Source: Mactra quadrangularis
Taxonomy: Eukaryota; Mollusca; Bivalvia; Venerida; Mactridae
Direction: 5' to 3'
DNA length: 64,000 nucleotides
Assembly: GCA_025267735.1 (NCBI GenBank)
Contig: CM046307.1
Span: 50,139,395-50,203,394, forward strand
Part shown: positions 1 to 12,600 of the stretch, piece after piece
Layout of the letters: every line of letters begins with the position of its first letter
Position numbering within the stretch: the stretch's first letter is position 1
Translations under genes and position numbers: made by a program
The notes under the pieces: model-generated
Databases searched by the model: none
The model's input: only the letters and a program-made list of their open reading frames with translations
What the model was told of the DNA's origin: nothing

Positions 1-560
1 ATAATTAACCCTAAAATATTGTAAAATATAAATTGCATGCCAGTACTCATTACTGATGGAACATAATATATTTTATCTTGACTTATTTCTCCCAGTTGAT
101 TTATTTTATATATTTTATCAATCTTTTTGTCTACTAAAAGACTTTAAATATATGTTAGAAACACCAACATGGAGCCTCTAATAGTAGATCAGGGAGCCTG
201 ACAGAGTAGATTGGCACTAACTAACTTAGTAGCCAAGCAATGGCTCCACATTAAATGTAAATGTAGCCTAGCTTGCTCAAACCTCATTGAATAAGTGTTA
301 GAATCACACAGTCGAAAAGTATTGAACTGGCATGCTATGCATATTCGGCATTTTACGTTGATCTTATTTAGACCTAAAACAACCCTTGTGTAAATGTTTA
401 AAAGCAATGTGTAGGTCATTTCATATAAGTGACGACTAAAATGAACTTGTTACGACTTTCAACGGAAATTAATTGAGTGCGGTTTTAATGCTTTTCGACC
501 ATAATGATAACATGGAGGTTATATACAAGACAATAATTATAGTACAGAGGGTATATAGAC
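1..560. other. Non-coding flank upstream of the first coding exon
   Basis: AT-rich sequence. The longest reading frame (189-419, minus) is short, has no recognisable domain and no splice support, so I see no gene. If the start codon at 561 is right, the promoter and 5' UTR of the EGF-laminin G gene lie here or further left. I cannot place a TATA box or transcription start with confidence. An in-frame TAG at 540-542 closes the frame upstream of that ATG. Confidence 0.5.
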
Positions 561-627
561 ATGAGGATACTTTTAATCATATCAAGTATTGTCTTAGTTA
601 CTTCATTACACTTTGGAAAGTGGTGTA
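561..627 (+). CDS. Exon 1: start codon and signal peptide
   Basis: Reads MRILLIISSIVLVTSLHFG then KWC, and ends in phase 1 before GTTAGT at 628. The ATG is the first after an in-frame TAG at 540-542. A basic residue followed by a run of Ile/Leu/Val/Ser is typical of a signal peptide. The single leftover base joins 'AG' at 1098-1099 to give Lys, so the phase fits exon 2. A GTTAGT donor is also used at 9666. The exon is short, so chance remains possible. Confidence 0.6.
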
Positions 628-3600
628 GTTAGTTCATAAAATTATTAAGTTCTAAAAAGCAATAAACAAAACTTCCATGTGATTTTAAGTTGGACTTGGT
701 GCCTTCTTTTTATTGCTTTGAAGATTGACACACTTTTATTTATCTTTCTCATTGTATAATACTTACCCAAAAGTAACAATAAGCTTTTGGTATTGTAATC
801 ATTCCTTTTCTAGATGTGCATTAAAAACTTGACTTTTATTACAAATAAAACAATTCAGTACTTGTTCTTCTTAACAATAGGTAGATCTGGTTCTTCCGAC
901 AATACAGTTTTAACCACCTTTGGAATGTTTTTCTTTTGCTGATTTTCATATTTTAAGAAAGGAACAATCTAATAGAATATGTAAAATAACATCTATAGTC
1001 CCAAAGGTCAAATGCTTAAGTTTGATTGCAAAGAAATAGTGTTGTTTATTTTTTATAATTTTAAGATTTTTACATGTTTGCATTTCTTTTATTTCAGAGA
1101 TTGGGGAAGAAACTGATGAGATTCATTTAGAAAAACCAAATATTATAAAGATAGTTGGTAGTGATAAAGACTCTGTTATAGATACACAATATAATACTAT
1201 AAACAGTAACAGTGATTCTAAAAATAGGAACAATGAATCTAAAAATAGTAACAGTGATTCTAAAAATAGTAACAGTGATCATAAACTAGATAATACAGTT
1301 GATATTGATAAATCTAACTTAAAAACAGTGGATGATGTTACTCTGGACAATAATATAGAAACTAACATACATTCTGATGTAGGTTATGATGTTCATAAAG
1401 ACAAATATAAAGATAAAAACATTGTAGATCATTCTGAGGAACATGAAATAAAGATTGTTACATTTGATGAGAAAACAGATACACTTCCATTAGAAACTGA
1501 TGATTTAAGGACTTCAGAGACTTCTGGAAATGAGAATTTACAGAAATTGGTTCCAGATTTACTTCCCTCTAGCTACTCTTCATCAAGTGAGATAGAGAAA
1601 GTTGATAAAGAAGATAATAATGTACAGTCTATAGGTACTGGTGTAAAATGTGATGAATTCTCTTGTTTAAATAATGGTAATTGTGTGGATGATGGTTCAG
1701 TGTTTAGAAATAAACTAAGATGTAATTGTGGACTTGGAACTACTGGAGAGAAATGTGAGAATAGTAAGTATAGACCTTTTTGTTTATTATAATTATTGTA
1801 GTCATTGATTACTTTCAGTAATCAGTCATCAATCAATTCCAGATTTATTTTTTATCTGCTGTTGGCATCCCACAAACTCGGGTAGGCAGCAAGTGGCTAG
1901 ACATTATGTAAGACATCTCATCTCCATGAAACCCTGTGTAGAGGATAATTGTTCTCTAGGTTGTATGCTTTTAAATTGGCCTTTAAGCAGCCTGACCATT
2001 GCTTTCTTGGACGTCTATGTTTGGGATGCTCATACTGTTGATTGTGTTGATGCAGGCCAAACAACATATCACATGACTATACCATCTAAGACCCCTGGCA
2101 CAAAGTGTAGTGCCCACCAGTATACCTAACTTAGCACAGAGTAGTTTAGTGGGAGTATTACAATGATCATTAGTTTTAAATCAAACTTATCAATGAACTG
2201 TTTTATTAATAATCATTACATGTTCTTACAGTATGTTTTTATATTCTCAATGACTTTTTTAAAGTGCTAAAATTCTGAATAAGTGCATTTTAAATCTGGA
2301 CAAGTTAATTTTTAGATTTCACAGGTCCGTGGATAAGTTAGTGAAATCTTGAATTCCAAACTCCTGACGACTCTTCATTCTCTTACATTTAACTGAATCT
2401 TATACAAAACCTAAATGATGTTGACAATAATTTTATAATCTCACTAAAATGACAGACATGTGTTGCTATAGTATCAGGGACAGGTGATTCTAGCTGTGAA
2501 ACTAAAACATTCATTAATTGATAACGTAAAGTAATTTCCTGGCAATCTTGAAATAATGATAATTGACTTGGCACTTCCTTGAATTTCCATTAATTTAGAG
2601 GATGGTTCATTTACTATAAGAGGAATTTATTAGTTCTTAAACTAGTCCTGGGTTTCTCTTCTAAATTCTTAGAATTTAAATGACCAAGATTTAAAGATTT
2701 TCTTCTATGGTGTGTCTAAGGGGATTCCATTGATATGGTGTTGGATATATATGATTCGAAATACTTTTAGATCTTAGTTATGTAATTTGGTTTTCTATCA
2801 CCAGACTTCATTATAATCATATTGTGACCAAAACCATTGTTTTAGGTATTAACAACCTAATTCTACTTTCGTTTTTAGTCTGCTTTCACTTTGAAATGCA
2901 TATACATGTGACAAAAGCATATGAAAGTGACAATTTCATTGTCATTCAATCATTTCACTAGGTCTTTTTTCATTAGATGTTTTTGAAGTAATTCAAAACT
3001 TACTTGTACAAGGTAAATGTCTGTTTTCTTTCCTGGATATGGACAGTGTTAGACTTAATATAGGGGCTTTAATTACCCGTAACAGCCTATTATACAGAAA
3101 TATTCTCTACACTTTGTGGACAGTTTATATACCAGTATGACACTGTAGACAGTCTATATACCAGTATGACACTTTATACAAACTAAGAATTATACATACA
3201 AGTGTCTGTTTAAACAATAGAAATAAACTGTGGAATCTCCATAGATTAGAAATCTCTGTACCACTGTAACACTTGTATATAATTGATATCCCTCGACAGT
3301 TTAGTTCTTAATTTACCTATTTTATCTTCATTTACTGTTGCATGATTGGTAGTGTACAATATAGCACGAAAATGTTCTCTCGCAAGTCCCAGAGTGAAAG
3401 ATTTCTTTTTCTCCGAAGTCTCCGAGTGTAAGATTTCTTTAAGAGACTAGCGTGTTGTACAAGTATAAAGTTATTGAAGTCTTAGAATGTAGAGATTCCA
3501 TAATTGGTTGTCATAGAGAATTGTTGTATTTTACTGGTTGATTGATGGTATGTTAGCTTTTATAATGAGTACTTGAAGAAACAATAGAACCTTTAATATA

Positions 3601-6600
3601 ACCAATTATATGATGGATACATCAAATTACTTTGACATAAAAAACCTGACATACTTTCTTGATGTATTACTTTGTTACATTGTCTTAGCTTTAGTGCTTT
3701 GGTCCATTGATATGATGAAAACATTAGACAAAATTGATCTTAAAATCACTGAATTCAAGGAGTTTTAACAAAATAGTGTAACATATAAATATCATCAAGT
3801 ACCATGTTCTATGTCACATAGAATATCACTATTATGACCATAAAATTAATTATCCCCTTAAAAGTGTAATGGTCTAAATGTAGGGACTTTTTTCTTCTCA
3901 TTTGGACTTAACATCATCAAAAGTTGCATGAATTTGATATAATCTAGTGGTTATTGATATTTTTCATGCTTCTGGATTTAATTTATACCTTAATATTATA
4001 TTGTGCCTTTTACTCAACATAATTATTTTTATGCATCTATGCTGTACTGAGAAATTTTACATAATTTCTTGTTTTCTTGTATGTTAAACATTGTATGTTT
4101 TGTAAAAAGCATCACTAATAAATATATCTATCCATCTATGTTAAATAGGAACTTGATTGTGGTAAACTGATGTAAAAAAGCAAAAACATGCAGTTTTGGG
4201 TGTGATTTGATATTTGTATTTTATACCAAGGGCGTTCAGAAAACAATTGTTTTCCTAAAGATTAAAACTTGTCTTATTTCGTTTTGAAAGATTGTTCAAA
4301 GTTTATATCTCTCTTTGTTTACAACTTGCCTCTGTAGAAGAAAACTTAACATCATAAATATTTAAATATTGTTTTGTCTGTTCTAATGTTTTATAATTGC
4401 TACCTAAATTACAAAGTTTTTGTTCCACACTGTTTTCTAACCAGATCTAACTATTTGTATCTCTTTCTTAGAAGATGAAAATATCTCAACATATGGAGAT
4501 AATTTCTACATAATAGTTTAAAATTTGTGTAGTCTGCAGCATTTTGGATTTTAATTCAGATAGTTTCATTTAAATAATAACAGATTCACTAAAAGTTTTA
4601 TTCCTGTCTATGAAAATTCAAAATGAGTTTTGATTTTGTTTTCTGTCAAGTTCTGAAATAGTCTGGAGTGCTTTGGTAGTCTTCTCATAGTAATTGTAAC
4701 ATTAGCTTTGACATTGCTTTAAGTTAAGAGACTACATTATAATGTTTTATAAATTTAGAGACTATAATTGTTAAACCATTCAAAACTCCTTGTGATTTTC
4801 AACACAATACATGTATTTATTAATTTCTAACATGTATTACATACTGTTTTATCTGATGTCCATGGCATATCTTAATTGCAGTGTTCCAAATGATACTAAA
4901 ATGCTATCAGCTTAGAGACTATATTGTTTTGTACTTTGAGTTTAGAGACTATATTTATGAGTTATGTTTGAACAATTTCAGACATTCAGACTTCTTTTAT
5001 TGTAGCATTTTAGTTGTACTTTGTCTCTGTAGACCTTGAGGCAAGCATTTCAATACATTATAATTATTGTGACAACACCTTTACGTCTGCTGGAAGTGTC
5101 ATATATTCTTTCTTGTCAAAATTTCTTACTCTTCCCATAGACAAGAATGATTGCTATTTTGAATAGGCGCATAAATAATATATAACTTATGTAAAAACTA
5201 AACATAATTCTAGCCATGCTGAAACTCGGCAAAGGTTGATTTTGACATTTTATTAAGTATTCATGGACATTCTCAATATTCACCTCTGGTTGTGAAACAT
5301 GTCACTTGCATGAAGTCAATATACATAAATCACACAAATTTGTCCTTATTGAAAATATTTTTACCTAAAAAATGTCAAAAATATTTTCCAACCGGAAATG
5401 TTTGTTGATGCAAAATTGATAAAATTATGATTTTCACAATTTTTGACAGGTAGATTTAGAGGCAACTTTTTATTGCATGATTGTAGTGGTGTCAATGGAA
5501 ACCATGTAAGGTGGTATTATTCTGCTGTTCTATTTGTCAGCTGAATAATAAAGAGCAAGGACTCCTCAGGGAGATTAGTATCGGTACATGTTGATGCCAA
5601 AAATCTACATGCATGCAACAGCATAGACACATAGACTTTAAGATGTAATTACTGGCTTGATATTTATTTGTGTTTTGTTTGTTTTCAGTTGTTGATGTAC
5701 GCTATCCACGCTTCTATGGCAACAGTTACTTGGCACTTCCTGTATTAAAGAATGGTTATAAAGAAGTAGAATTACTACTAGAATTTAAGCCTACAGCACA
5801 ATATGGTTTACTATTGTTTAGTTCAGAATTTGAAGATGCTAGATCAGATTTTATATCTGTGGCTATTATTGATGGATTCATTGAATTCAGGTAAGTATAG
5901 ACTAGTGAACATGTACCATACATTCTCTATTAAACACCCCCAGTGCCATTACATTTTCCAAAATAGGGTGTTTATAAGAGTACAAAACAATGACGTACCA
6001 CACAACTGTCAAATATCAGTATCAAAGGCAGCCACCATCATCAAACAGGTAAGGTTGGTGTAATTTCAAAGAGTGGGAGCTTTGGATGATAAAATCTTGG
6101 GGACCATTTATTAGATAGAAATTTATGGTATTATAAATGAGCTAAAGAATAGAAATTCATGGTATTTAAACAAACTAAAGAATGCCCCAGCTCCTTAGGG
6201 TCTTCACTTATATATGCATCCTTATGGAGCAGACAGACCCTCATCCAATCCAAACAAAAACAGCTGTAGCTCCTTTCCCCCTCCACTGTTATTAGTATAT
6301 CATTTTAACTTAAAATTTGAGACAATGGTATTTTCTGGTTGCCTAATTAATTGATATTTAATTAACCTTGGGAAGTGACATTGTCAGAGATCTGTTAAAT
6401 GTGGAAGTCATTTCTCTGTTAGTTTCCTCTGTTAGGAAATGTTTATCTATACAATGTATAAAGTTGTTGTGAGGCAACAAAATGTCAGAATGATTTCTAT
6501 GGTAACAAGATTAGAAGACTTTAGTTACATGACTTTGGTGTCTTTATTAAGTTAACTATAATTAGTTAAATGTCATTGGTTTTTAAGTTGGTTAACAGCA

Positions 6601-9600
6601 TTGTAACCAGTTTAAGGTAAATCATGAGACGTGAAAACTATGTAATGTTTTTATGAACTTCTTGATATGGATTGCCTATTCAAATTAGTGTAGATAAATG
6701 TTTCTGGAAAGTATAATTACGCTAAATTTTAGGTTAATGGGCTACCTTGGTCTGTTGCACAATTGGCTACATGCAGGATTTTGAATTTAGTGTCGGAAGG
6801 TGTTGCTGGTTCAAGCATTAAATTTTGCTTGATAAACCCAGCCATAAAAATTTGACAATGTCTATTAAAAAGGTATTTGATAAAACCCGGGTCGATAGCA
6901 CAGTTGGTAGCGCCTCAGGATTGTGTCCCCAAAGGGGTACGGGTTCGAATCCCACCCGAGAGGTTATACCCTTCCATGAAAATTAGTCTATAATGTCAAT
7001 TTTCCTCCATTGATTAGATAATATGGAGAAGTTTCCGGCCTTGTGGAAGGGTACTGGTTATAGACAAGGGTCCAGGAAAGCTAGGTTAGGTGCGCTGGAC
7101 GCTGTAAAATGACCTAAAATGTGTTGAAACAGTGTTAAATCCAATTAAAAAGAAAAAAAGTATATGATAAAGTCATTGGCCTTGAAGGGTAGGTTAGAAT
7201 TGGTTATAGACTTAAGTCCAGGAATGCTAGGTAGGTTAGGTGAGCGGGCCACAGTAATTTAGGCATTATAAGCTGTTGTCCAGAAGTTTACCTCAGAGAT
7301 GATAGTTGGATTATTGTTTGTGGTATTCATGTCCATTATTGTCATGAGGTTTCTTTATTTGCGTTTGTCTACAATAGACAACAAATAGGTTTACCCTGTC
7401 TATCTGTCTGCTGTCAGTCTAAACATTGTTTTATCTGAAAAACTCTGAGAGAAGTCAACATGGAACTCTTAAACATTTTATCAATAGAACGTTTTTTTCA
7501 AAGATTGATTAACGGCTTCTTTCTATATCCTTGGTAAAGCCAGCTTGAACAATTTAGTTTTTTGTCATTTAGAGAAGCATCAGCCATATCATGTTGAAGT
7601 TAGCCAGAAACTTGTTTAGAATTTCTGTCTGATTCTTTAGAACAATCTATCCATCTGTATAAACCTTTTAAAGAATGTTGTCAGCTAAGATATTACAGTT
7701 TTCAATCATTATTATTTATTTATAACATGTCTACGTCTGGTATGGATTATAAGTGATGGATTCATTGTCTTTTTTTCATAATCTCAAGTCTCTGTGGTCA
7801 AAGTGGTTTTTGGTTTTTTGTATGATTTTGGTTGGGTTAAATGCCTTGTCATGAGACTGGTGAAGCCTTGGCACTATTGTTAGATGAACTGTCCATCTCA
7901 TGTGCCAGTCACTGTTGAAAAGAAGGGTAAAAACTCAAGGATTCTCTCACTCCTGTGTAATTTCCTTGACCATCTCCATGGGGTTGGGAAGTTTTCTCTT
8001 TTATATTTATCTCTGAAGCTTTCCTTTGAAAGCCTGCCCTGCTAGCTCGTGGGTAGCGCACAAGTCTACTGATAAAGCGGTCCCAGATTTGATTCCCAGG
8101 CGGGGCATGCATACTTTTATAGAGCTTGTTCATGAAATAATTTCTACAGCCATTCTCCCTCCTACCACTGATTCTTAATTATGTAGGGCAGTAGTCAGTC
8201 ACTGACAAAGGTATGTGCATAGTAACTGGTTAACAACTAAATCAAGAGATTTAGCCTTTCCAGGAACAGTGAGAAGGTGGACTGACTGCCATGATATAAT
8301 CTATACAATGTGTTGCTAAGGCAATAAACCCAACCAAAAAAAAAAAAAATTCCTTTGAAGTATATAGTGTTATACTGTTAGACCGGAGCAAAGTTAAAAT
8401 GCTACTTCTTGTATCTGACATGCCTTCACCATCAGAGAGAGTATTCTTTTATTCTCTTTTGTTTTTGTCCCTGAAGCGACCCAGGTCAGTAGCCCATTTG
8501 GTGGTGCGCCTGGATTTCCAATTTAGTGGCCCAAAGGGGGTACAGGTTATACCCTTCCATGAAAATTTGACAATAATGTCAATTTTCCTCCTATAATAAG
8601 GTATATGGACTATGGAAATGTTCTGGCCTTGTAGAAGCGTAGGTGAGTAGTGATTATAGACTAGTGTCCTGAAAAGCTAGGTTAGGTGCGCTGGACGCCG
8701 TAAAGTAATCTAAAAAATTGTGTTGACACAGCGTTAAACCCAGTAAAAATATATGTCCCTGAAGCTTTCCTCTAAGTTATATAAGAGATGTGTTTGATGC
8801 ATTAGTTTGATGTAAGTATATTAAGAAGATATATTTGTATGAATGTCAATTATTTACTTGACTAATATTGTCTGAGCCTTTAATGTTTTTATATCTCAGT
8901 ATTACGTTCTGATACAATATATAACATTATATGGGTTTAGAAAACTTCCGATATCCTCTATAAGTATAATATTGTTATTTTGTCTGTGTAGCAATTCTAT
9001 CATAGCCTTAGTTTGCTACAAGGGTTGATATGTTGAGTTGGGGGAGGGGTAGGTTTAATGGCAATTGTCAACACAAAATATGGTCATTTTACCGTTACAG
9101 CCTGGTTTCATGGCAATTTTGTCTGTAAATAGTACTCATCTACCCATCAAGATGAACAACTTCTTTGTATACTCATTTCAAGCAGTTCGGAAAACCTGAT
9201 ATTGATGTCATGTTTTCACCTGAGGTCCACATGGATAATAGGATTTATCCAAATGTGCTGCCTTGTTAAAAAGTTGTTATTAGCATCATTATTATTTCAT
9301 TATCATTATTGTCATCATCATTATTATTGACGTTATTATCACCATTGTTATCATCATTATCACCATCACCATTATTATCATCATTATCATCATTACCATT
9401 ATTATCATCATTATTTCATTATTATTATTATCATTATCTTCATCATCATCATCAACCTTATCATCATCATTATTATCATCACCATTGCCACCATTATTAT
9501 CATCATTATTCTATTTACAGATATGATTGTGGTACTGGTATGGCTGTATTAAGATCCCAATCTACTGTTACCATAGATACATGGAATATACTAAGAATAT

Positions 9601-12600
9601 ATAGATATGAGAATATAGCATCGTTATGGTTAAATCATGATCAACCAGTTAATGGTTCCTCACCGGTTAGTAGATACTTCCAGTATTTTATTTGTGCAAT
9701 CCTACTGGTTATGATGATTACATCGAATGACGCACACATTTACTTAAAGGAATAATTACTACTGCAGTTTATGTCGTCTGCGTTATGCATTAACATACAG
9801 ATGATATGCTGTTTGTGCAATAGAAGTACATCAATGGCTCGTTGCAAAACTCATCTAAGTCCATTTTTACCAGAAATTGTTCTTTTTACAAATTCTTAAA
9901 GCTAGTCAAAAAACCTTCTTCTCTCAAAATATTTTGATTATATTCCTAGTATTAATAAAGTTATTCAAATTTAAAGGAAACATGCTAAGTCAAATTGATT
10001 ATAATTGTTAGTGCAAAACTAGCCTAAGTCTAGTTAGTATGAGTTTTGCACTATATTATTTCTTATTTACTGAATATTGCTTTCGTTTATTGTATAAGCC
10101 GTATACTTCATATAAACCCCATTGGCACTTTGATTATATTGGCCAGTTCTATGTTTGGAAACGTCACTGTCAACCACCAATTTAAACCAATAATCTCCTT
10201 GAAAAACACCATAACTATAACTTTGATCTTTGAAAGTTGATTGTTTAATTTAATATTTGGCTTTGCAAGTTGATTTCTTTCATTATGCGAATCTAGTGGG
10301 GGGTTCAGGGGGATTGGACTCCCCTGAAAAAAGTTCGGACTCCCTCCTAGAAAAAAATCCTGGATCCCCCCCCCCCCCTGTCTTTAATAAAATATTTGAT
10401 TGATTCCTATAATTGGGGCGTTTTGGTTTCTGGAGTACAAATTGGGCGGTTCAGATGCTGACAACCAAAAGTGTCAATATGAAGCGAGCATCAATTATAT
10501 GACATTTACAGTATTAGATGTACTGGAAGGTAAACTATACATACGGAGATTAAAATAACTGTATATAGAATGTGCTGAGTGTTCTGTTTATGTCTAGAAT
10601 AACGAGCGATATAATTACTACTATTTCTGGTACTAATTGATATGACATCGCATTGACGTCATCAGAAGTTCATTAACCTATTCATACCTTAATGTTTATA
10701 TAATAAAATCCATTAATTGTTCATTCAATATATAATCTAAAATTCAAACATGAATATTTAATTTTCATTCATTTGTTTTTCATTATGGCAGGTTGTAGTC
10801 CTTGAAAACGCTTCTTTGGAAACCAAAATAAAAATTTTCCTCATAATTTAAGTCTCTTTCTACAATTTTCTGAACAAATGTTTTTTTGTCAATAAAATTA
10901 CTCTTTAAAAGGAATTTAAATTTCTTCTTTTTTTCAACCTTCATTTCCAGAAACTTTATTTACAAATTGGCAAAAACTGTTACTAGTTGTTTTGAAATAT
11001 TTTGTAAATGTTTTCATGCGATTTCAACTGTTATATGATAAATACCTTTGTGAAATAATGAATAATTATATAAATGTCCTGATCATGAATATTTTATAGT
11101 ATAAAGAAAATTTTGTGTTTTATACATAGTTGACACTATCAGGACTCATGTATCTAATATGTTGGTTTTAATCACTTAAATTAGATTCTTGTTATCGTTT
11201 TTTGTTTGTGGCAATTTCCTTTATAACAATAGTTTAAAAATCTAAAAAGAACTCTTATCTATTTGGCAATGTGGTAGGTCTTTGTTGACTGCTCCTGTTT
11301 GTGATATGTATGCAATACACTATTTGTTTTAAGTAAAACTTGATTTAAATGTATCAAACCTTTAACCAACACAAATTTTGAGGAAAATATTACTAACAAA
11401 GTGGATAAAGTGCTCCGATGCCAATAAAAATAACAATAACCTACAGAAGTTAGGATCTCTGTTCTCTAAGCAAATTCATCTATTTTTAGACATGCTAATC
11501 CATTTATAGTAGGTCTGTGATAATGATAATGAGGGACTTCTGTCAGTTTTCTTTCCTTGATAAAATCTGAAGCAATCCATTTGGTAAGTAGGTCTTATCA
11601 GTTGGAATCCTCGGTTTTTATCATTGAAGTCCTATGTAAGGATGATAAGATATTTCATCTAATATCTTTCTTGTTAATTATGATATTAATAGGAGTGATG
11701 AAGTTTAGATAGTTGTTTACCCTGACAATACTCAGCTTGATTTTCAAACAAATTAAATGATTTACAAAAAAGTTATTTAAGATTAATTGTGGCAAATTGA
11801 CATTGAAAAGTAAGGGTAAAATCTGAGTAATCCAACTGATTGGACCTACCTATTTGAAGAGTATACAAGGGGAAATAACTGAGTAATGTCCCTTAATCAA
11901 GAGAGTTGATTTCTATTATAGTTTTTTTAAATACATTTTCCCATATGTTCCTTTTCTGATGCCCTTTCATTTCAGTGAAAGATGTTGAATCAATATTTTT
12001 AATTAATTATTTATATTATAGGGTTCATATTCACGACTAACTTTAAGATTAAATCTATACATTGGTGGATATGACAAGATAGAATCAATAGGGGACAAAG
12101 TAGGGACCAGTAAGGGATTTGTTGGTTGTGTACAACAAGTTGTAGTTAATGGTTACAGATATGATCTTAGAAAATCAGATCTTGTAGGTGATGCACAGTT
12201 TGGTTCTAATATAGGTAAGTTATGTTCATTACATTGTTATAAATGTCTGTTAGAATCGGTCGTAGATTGCTCAGTCAACTCAAATCTACTGATAAACAGG
12301 TCATGGGTTTGATTTTCGGGGGGGGGGGAACATACTATAGTTGAGTTTGGTCATGAAATGATTTCTATGGCTATTTCCCTCCTACAACTGATTTTGAATT
12401 ATGTTGGACAGTTGTCAGTCACTGACAGAAGTATTAGTTGGTTGCAAGCAAGTCTGCTGATTGAGAGGGGTCCTGAGTCCAATTCCCAGACAGGGCATGC
12501 TTTTGAGCAGCTTGGTCATGCAATGACTTCTACGACTATTCTCCCAACTACCACTGATTCTATGTCATGTAGTGTAGTTGTCAGTCACTGACATAAGTAT

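Noticed and set aside
6885..6960. Genuine tRNA gene (good B box ggttcgaatcc)
   Set aside because: The tRNA-like head continues into a repeated SINE body and tail with a target duplication.
9309..9755. 148-codon frame with Ser/Leu/His/Tyr repeats
   Set aside because: It translates a trinucleotide microsatellite and then runs into the real exon 4 of the EGF-LG gene.
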